A stretch of 27,014 nucleotides of DNA from JAFGPF01 sp964500415 (GTDB taxonomy: Bacteria > Chloroflexota > Dehalococcoidia > Dehalococcoidales > RBG-16-60-22), in assembly GCA_964500415.1 (NCBI GenBank), contig CAZCOB010000023.1, positions 1 to 27,014 on the forward strand, given 5' to 3'. Positions within the stretch are counted from its first letter, which is position 1; the number at the start of each line of letters is the position of its first letter. This document shows positions 22,571 through 27,014 of the stretch, one piece after another. The position numbers and the translations under genes are program-made. Below the pieces are notes generated by a model, which was given only the letters and a program-made list of their open reading frames with translations, had not been told where the DNA came from and did not search any database.

Positions 22571-23788
22571 ATGCGCGGCGATTACTGGCTTGTTCTTGCT
22601 GCCTTGGTTCTCATCATCAGCCTGGCAACGCACCAGGTACCGCTCGTTTTAATTTCCCTGCTGTTTCTGCTGGCCGGCGGCGTGTCGCGACTGTGGAATC
22701 GCTTTTGCCTTCATCGCGTCGAATACCGGCGTCGCCTGAGCCATACCCAGGTCTTTTTCGGTGACGAAATAGTCTATGAAATTGAAATCACCAACCGGAA
22801 GCCCCTGCCGCTGCCGTGGCTGAAGGTGGAGGACGAACTGCCGGAAAATGTAGCGTTACTGAAGGGTAAAGCCACCGCCATCCATGATGACCGCGTCATG
22901 CTCAGTAACATGTTCCCCGTCAATATGTACCACCGGGTGACACGGCGCTTCCCGATGCGGTGCCGGCAAAGGGGCAGTTTTATCTTCGGGCCGACGTATA
23001 TAAGCTCCGGCGACCTGTTCGGTTTCTTCCGCCGTTATATGAATATTGATAAGCTGGACTATCTCCTGGTGTATCCCCGGCTCGTCCCGCTGGAAAAACT
23101 GGGTATACCTTCCCGGCAGTTCTTCGGCGATATCCGGCTCAAGAGGCACCTTTTCCAGGACCCGGTGCTTACGGCCGGGGTCCGTGACTATCACACCGGC
23201 GATAGCCTGAAGCGGATACACTGGAAAAGCACCGCCCGACTCGGCAAGCTGCAGACCAAGATATATGAGCCGACGACCACCGTGGACATCAGTATCTTTC
23301 TCGACGTGCGTACCCTCCGGGCGCCCTTGTGGGGAAGCGTTTCCCAGCTCCAGGAACTGGGGATTATCACCACGGCATCGCTTTCCCAGCATGCCCTGAA
23401 GGGGGGTTTCCGCGTCGGCCTTTACGTCAACCAGATAACGCGCTTTTCGCAGGGTTTAATCAGGGTGCCCCACAGCCAGCACCCCGACCAGTTGCCGCGC
23501 ATACTGGAGGCCCTGGCACAGTTGCATCAGGTCGAGGCGTTGCCGGTAGACCGTTTCATCCGGCAGGAAGCCCGCGGTCTCCCCTGGGGCAGCACTCTGG
23601 TGGTGATAGCGGCGCAGCCGCAGGATGAATTGCTGGCCACGCTGCTGGATTTGAAAAGGGTGGGACGCAGCGTGGCCCTGGTCAAGGTGGGCGGCGAGGC
23701 GCCGGAAGTGAGCGAAGGTAGTCTGCCCATCTACCACATCAATGACGATGTTGCCTGGGACCTGGTAAAGGAAATCGAACTGAAATAG
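22571..23788 (+). CDS. DUF58 protein, MoxR partner
   Basis: 405 residues. Two hydrophobic N-terminal segments (about 3-40) anchor it in the membrane. The following region contains a beta-rich part (FGDEIVYEIEITNRKPLPLPWLKVEDELP), and the DUF58 signature is seen around GVRDYHTGDSLKRIHWKSTARLGKL. The C-terminal part resembles a VWA-like fold beginning DISIFLDVRT. Such proteins accompany MoxR ATPases in many bacteria; their biochemical activity is not established. A GGAGAAGGA site precedes ATG 22571. Confidence 0.92.
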   Translation: MRGDYWLVLAALVLIISLATHQVPLVLISLLFLLAGGVSRLWNRFCLHRVEYRRRLSHTQVFFGDEIVYEIEITNRKPLPLPWLKVEDELPENVALLKGKATAIHDDRVMLSNMFPVNMYHRVTRRFPMRCRQRGSFIFGPTYISSGDLFGFFRRYMNIDKLDYLLVYPRLVPLEKLGIPSRQFFGDIRLKRHLFQDPVLTAGVRDYHTGDSLKRIHWKSTARLGKLQTKIYEPTTTVDISIFLDVRTLRAPLWGSVSQLQELGIITTASLSQHALKGGFRVGLYVNQITRFSQGLIRVPHSQHPDQLPRILEALAQLHQVEALPVDRFIRQEARGLPWGSTLVVIAAQPQDELLATLLDLKRVGRSVALVKVGGEAPEVSEGSLPIYHINDDVAWDLVKEIELK

Positions 23789-23810
23789 ACAGGGACGTTG
23801 AACGATTGGA

Positions 23811-25307
23811 ATGAGTAGAACAGGTAAGTTCGACTGGCTGGCCGTTATATTTTACCCGCTGGCGGTAATTCTGATGGAAGCCTTCTGGATATATCCGTGG
23901 CTGGTCTGGCTGGGAGGCTGGCCTATTTACTCCGAGCAGCGGCCGGTGTTGAGCCTTGCCAGCGTTATCATCGTCCTGGCGGTTTCCCTGCTGGTTACCA
24001 GGGTAGTCCTGCGGCAGAAATGGCCGATGTGGACCGCCCAGAGTGTTATTGTCGGCGGCGGTTTGGTTGCCATTTTACTGGCGCTGGGCGTCGAATATTC
24101 TGAAGGTTACGGATTCCTCAGCGGCGGGTGGTTCGCTCACGCAGGGCGGATATTGTGGCACATCTTTGAAAACACGCATACCATTGTGGCAGCCCTGCCG
24201 GTGCTGCTGTACCTCTGGTGGCGGGGTATTAACCTGGGACAAACGACGACCTATTTCAAAGACATCTACCGCTCCTTTTTACTGGGCATGGTGGCTCTTA
24301 TCGTATTGATTATCATCTGGCAAATCAGCGCGGGGTCGGACGATTTCGTGGCGCTGGGGGCTGACGTCGGACTGAACGTTATCGCCTTCTTCTTTTTCGG
24401 CCTGATTGCCATCGCTGTCTGTCACCTCTATACGATGCGTAGCACGATGCCGAAAGAAGAAGCGGCGCTGACCTCGGTCAAACGCTGGCTGCCGATAATG
24501 CTGGGCCTCGTCGGCAGCATGGCCGTCGTCAGTTTCATTGTCGCCAGCGTTTTCTCAGAAGAGTTTTTTACAGCCATAGGACACGGGGCCGGGGTTTTCT
24601 TCGGCTTTCTGGGGAAGATATTTAACTATATCCTGATTCCCTTTAATTACGTGTTCGACGCTATATTCTGGGTGTTGCGGTTTTTATTGGAGCTGATAAG
24701 GAGCGACCAGCCGTTCCAGCCGGAAGGTTCCGGCAACATGTCTTTCCCGGCAGCGACTACGGTTACTCGGGGTGACCTGCCGGAGGCGGCGGTACTGGCG
24801 ATTAAGTGGGTAGTGATAGCCGTAATTGTCGCGGTGGTGATTTTCATCCTGGTGAAAGCGATATCCCGCATTACCGCACGGCGTTCCCGGGAGGATATAG
24901 AGGAAATCCACGAGTCGCTATGGAGCTGGCGTGGCTTCAGGGACGACCTGGCGCTGCTGTTCAGTATGATGGGGAACAGGTTCAAAAGGAAACGCACGCC
25001 GGTGGTGCCGCAAAAGCCCCTGGATGACGATACGTCACGCCGACTGAACATCAGGGAGATATACCGTCACTTGCTCCGGGAAGCGGCCCGCTCCGGGCTG
25101 GCCCGCCGCCGCCATGAAACACCCGGCGAGTACTCCGGCCGTCTGGAGAAGTCTGTGCCCGACGGCTCCGAGTCGCTGGAACAGGTCACCGACCTTTATA
25201 TTAACGTGCGTTACGGTGAAACCAGCGTTCCGGAAGAGCGGGTGGATAACGCTAATGTATTGTGGCGGGCTCTCCGGGGGCTGCTGCGGAAAATCAGGGG
25301 AGCTTAG
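23811..25307 (+). CDS. Polytopic membrane protein with C-terminal DUF4129
   Basis: 498 residues. About nine hydrophobic segments can be seen, eight within roughly 1-290 and one near 330-350. A cytoplasmic C-terminal region (about 400-498) follows with REIYRHLLREAARSGLARRRHETPGEYSGRL and VTDLYINVRYGE, the DUF4129 pattern. DUF4129 is often the tail of transglutaminase-like membrane proteins that go with MoxR and DUF58, but I see no transglutaminase Cys-His-Asp core here. It follows the DUF58 gene by 22 nt and has only a weak ribosome site. Role unknown; probably a membrane component of the MoxR system. Confidence 0.85.
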   Translation: MSRTGKFDWLAVIFYPLAVILMEAFWIYPWLVWLGGWPIYSEQRPVLSLASVIIVLAVSLLVTRVVLRQKWPMWTAQSVIVGGGLVAILLALGVEYSEGYGFLSGGWFAHAGRILWHIFENTHTIVAALPVLLYLWWRGINLGQTTTYFKDIYRSFLLGMVALIVLIIIWQISAGSDDFVALGADVGLNVIAFFFFGLIAIAVCHLYTMRSTMPKEEAALTSVKRWLPIMLGLVGSMAVVSFIVASVFSEEFFTAIGHGAGVFFGFLGKIFNYILIPFNYVFDAIFWVLRFLLELIRSDQPFQPEGSGNMSFPAATTVTRGDLPEAAVLAIKWVVIAVIVAVVIFILVKAISRITARRSREDIEEIHESLWSWRGFRDDLALLFSMMGNRFKRKRTPVVPQKPLDDDTSRRLNIREIYRHLLREAARSGLARRRHETPGEYSGRLEKSVPDGSESLEQVTDLYINVRYGETSVPEERVDNANVLWRALRGLLRKIRGA

Positions 25308-25377
25308 GGGATATCGGCAGTTCAACCCTGAAGCTAGAATTAAAGTACCATCGACTTGATATATGATGGAGGTAGCT

Positions 25378-26268
25378 ATGGAGACAGGTTTTATCGGCAT
25401 CGGGCAAATGGGCAGGTATATGGCCGGTCACATCCTGGAAGCGGGATATAGTCTCACCGTCCACGATTTGCGGAAAGAGGCGGCCGCTCCGCTGCTGGAA
25501 AAGGGAGCTAAATGGGGCGATACACCCGCGGCCGTGGCGGCGGCAAGCCGGGTGGTTTTTACCAGCCTGCCGACCCCCGGAAGCGTTGAAGAGGTGGTCT
25601 ACGGGGCAAACGGCCTCAGGGAAGGCTGGAAGGAGGGGGATATTTACGTGGACACGAGCACTAACTCTCCTTCTCTTATCAGGAGAATAGCCGGAGATGC
25701 CGGGACTATGGGGGTAAGCGTGCTGGACGCCCCGGTGAGCGGCGGTACGAAAGGGGCCGAGGCGGGCACTCTGGCTATCATGGTCGGGGGGGACCCGGCT
25801 TCTCTGGAAAAGGTTCGGGCGGTCCTGGAAATCATGGGCCGGAAGATATTCCCGGTGGGGGAGGTCGGCTGCGGTAATGTCGCCAAACTGGTCAATAACA
25901 TGATTTCGCTGGCCTGCAACTCAATCTCCGCCGAAGGCTTTGTTCTGGGCGTTAAGGCCGGTATTATCCCGCAGGTGCTCTGGGATGTAATCACGGTGAG
26001 CACCGGGAATAACTGGTGCCTGCAGCAGTATCCCGGCACCACTTTCAGGGGCAACTTCGAACCCGGATTCAGGGTCGACCTCGCTCATAAGGATATCGGC
26101 CTGGCCCTCGACCTGGGTAAAGAATACGACGTGCCGCTTCCCGTGGGAATCGCGGTGCAGAAGGACCTTGACGATACCATGGCGGCGGGCTTCGCGGACA
26201 AAGGGGTTGATGCGGTAATACTGCCTCTGGAAGAGGCAACCGGGGTGGCGGTGCGTTTGCCCGAATAG
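25378..26268 (+). CDS. Beta-hydroxyacid dehydrogenase (3-hydroxyisobutyrate dehydrogenase family)
   Basis: 296 residues; ATG 25378 is preferred because GGAGG (25368-25372) lies 5 nt upstream, whereas earlier in-frame ATGs lack a site. The N-terminal GFIGIGQMG is the Rossmann nucleotide motif. DAPVSGGTKGAEAGTL (about 117-132) is the substrate-binding signature and K170 in GCGNVAKLVNN is the catalytic lysine. Family reactions are NAD(P)-dependent oxidation of 3-hydroxyacids or reduction of the semialdehyde (3-hydroxyisobutyrate, tartronate semialdehyde, succinic semialdehyde). The substrate is not readable. A small cupin gene follows 35 nt later and may belong to the same unit. Confidence 0.92.
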   Translation: METGFIGIGQMGRYMAGHILEAGYSLTVHDLRKEAAAPLLEKGAKWGDTPAAVAAASRVVFTSLPTPGSVEEVVYGANGLREGWKEGDIYVDTSTNSPSLIRRIAGDAGTMGVSVLDAPVSGGTKGAEAGTLAIMVGGDPASLEKVRAVLEIMGRKIFPVGEVGCGNVAKLVNNMISLACNSISAEGFVLGVKAGIIPQVLWDVITVSTGNNWCLQQYPGTTFRGNFEPGFRVDLAHKDIGLALDLGKEYDVPLPVGIAVQKDLDDTMAAGFADKGVDAVILPLEEATGVAVRLPE

Positions 26269-26303
26269 TAGAATAAACGTATCTTGGATTTCAAGGAGGG
26301 AAA

Positions 26304-26660
26304 ATGATAGTCGTTAACAGCGATAGCGTGGAGTCCGTCCCGACTCAGGATGAAATCGTTAAAAAAGGGCCGGTCAGCCGGAAGGCATTGATTGATGCCG
26401 CCGACACCGGCGGCTACGGAATACTCCTGGTAACCTTCGGGCCTGGGGCCAGGCTGAACTTCCATACCCATACCTTTGAGCAGATTCTCTACGTCACCGG
26501 GGGCAAGGGAATCGTGGCCACCCGGGAGGAGGAGAAGGTCGTCACGCCGGGTGCGGTTGTCTTTATACCGCCGGGCGAGGTGCACTGGCACGGCGCCACC
26601 GCCGACTCCTCGTTTACTCATCTCGCCATACAGAAGCCGGGGATAAAGCTGGCTCAATAG
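26304..26660 (+). CDS. Small single-domain cupin protein
   Basis: 118 residues with a strong AAGGAGGG site just upstream of ATG 26304. The cupin metal-binding motif 1 appears as FHTHTFEQILYVTGG (HxH then E) and motif 2 as PPGEVHWHG. These give three His and one Glu for a divalent metal. Length and pattern fit the cupin_2 family of small isomerases, sugar-binding or sensor proteins, or quercetinase-like proteins. No substrate is evident. Probably co-transcribed with the preceding dehydrogenase. Confidence 0.88.
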   Translation: MIVVNSDSVESVPTQDEIVKKGPVSRKALIDAADTGGYGILLVTFGPGARLNFHTHTFEQILYVTGGKGIVATREEEKVVTPGAVVFIPPGEVHWHGATADSSFTHLAIQKPGIKLAQ

Positions 26661-26913
26661 CAGTGTAATCGGGGCGCTGCTGGGTAATCACCGGACAGTT
26701 CGCCGTATTTACTCACCATTGGACAAACCTCGGGATGAATACATGGGCTTAAATAAAGATTAGACGAAGCTGAATATCTTGGAAAAAGTTCTACCTCTTA
26801 TCCTGCACAGCCTGTGTTACGCTATAGCCCACTACTCTTAAAAACCGCTATGGTCAGTATTTCCCTTCCATACTGCCTTGTCTACGTGATCAAAGAGACT
26901 TACCCTCCATCAA
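26661..26913. other. Non-coding spacer downstream of the cupin gene
   Basis: AT-richer than its surroundings, with many stops in all frames. I see no protein, RNA gene or mobile-element end in it. A weak imperfect dyad (26659-26681, arms of 7 bp with one mismatch) follows the cupin stop but has no T-tract. Confidence 0.4.
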
Positions 26914-26942
26914 TTGACAATGGTGGAACAGCGATATATGAT
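26914..26942 (+). promoter_or_regulatory. Strong sigma70-type promoter before the last gene
   Basis: TTGACA (26914-26919, perfect), a 17-bp spacer and TATGAT (26937-26942, 5/6). The start would fall near 26949, 29 nt before the ATG at 26978. Confidence 0.6.
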
Positions 26943-26977
26943 TTTGCCAGATTAATAAGGGAGGAGGATATCGGAAA

Positions 26978-27014
26978 ATGGCAGGAACGAAATACGGTAA
27001 GCATTTGATAAAAG
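26978..27014 (+). CDS. Start of a gene cut by the window edge
   Basis: Only 12 codons are visible, reading MAGTKYGKHLIK. AGGAGG (26962-26967) lies 10 nt upstream and a consensus-like promoter precedes it, so this is very probably a real start. The opening KYGK is reminiscent of some cupin-type proteins, but too little is present to assign a function. Confidence 0.6.
   Translation, partial: MAGTKYGKHLIK

Noticed and set aside
26659..26681. Dyad AGCAGTG/CGCTGCT after the cupin gene, as a terminator
   Set aside because: The arms mismatch at one position and no T-run follows.
26814..27008. 64-codon plus-strand frame near the right edge
   Set aside because: It starts from a GTG with no ribosome site, runs through the promoter at 26914-26942 and overlaps the better-supported start at 26978.

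Overview
The window reads as bacterial chromosome, moderately GC-rich by eye and densely packed, with frequent GTG/TTG starts, 4-nt stop/start overlaps and strong GGAGG-type ribosome sites. I see no rRNA, tRNA, IS element, CRISPR array or phage gene. The gene content (mycofactocin with group III Fe-alcohol dehydrogenase, ETF/FixCX, an Fe-S OYE/FadH-type enzyme, a LarA homologue) suggests an anaerobic or facultative bacterium living on alcohols or hydroxyacids. Chloroflexota (Dehalococcoidia-like) or Peptococcaceae-like Firmicutes are the best guesses; the lineage is not settled by what I can see.

Layout. (1) 1-5251, minus strand: a very large membrane histidine kinase with seven PAS domains and one GAF domain, followed by a response regulator with the start of an HD-GYP-type domain, cut by the window edge. 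(2) 5564/5570-9407, plus strand: a compact operon encoding a split UxaA/SuyAB-type hydro-lyase (SAF small subunit plus large subunit), a LarA-family Ni-pincer racemase and a zinc alcohol dehydrogenase resembling NDMA-dependent enzymes. (3) 21416 down to 9449, minus strand: a roughly 12-kb operon of eleven genes. In order of transcription: zinc alcohol dehydrogenase, iron alcohol dehydrogenase, mftA (39-aa precursor ending IDGICGVY), mftB, mftC, an OYE/FadH-type oxidoreductase, etfA, fixC, fixX, etfB, mftF and a second radical SAM/SPASM protein. (4) 21590-25307, plus strand: a MoxR ATPase / DUF58 / DUF4129 membrane-protein trio, divergent from the mft operon. (5) 25378-27014, plus strand: a beta-hydroxyacid dehydrogenase, a small cupin, then a strong promoter and the first 12 codons of another gene.

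The centre of interest is the mycofactocin locus. MftA-MftB-MftC would make the Val-Tyr derived redox cofactor and MftF would glycosylate it. The two flanking alcohol dehydrogenases are plausible mycofactocin-dependent enzymes. The embedded ETF plus FixC/FixX set offers a route for electrons to the quinone pool, doing the job MftG does in mycobacteria (inference). MftD, MftE, MftG and MftR are not in the window. The OYE/FadH-type protein has an Asp at one of the four cluster-ligand positions, and the extra radical SAM/SPASM protein is a candidate new tailoring enzyme. A consensus-like promoter with a 20-bp-spaced direct repeat over its -35 region sits at the head of this operon.
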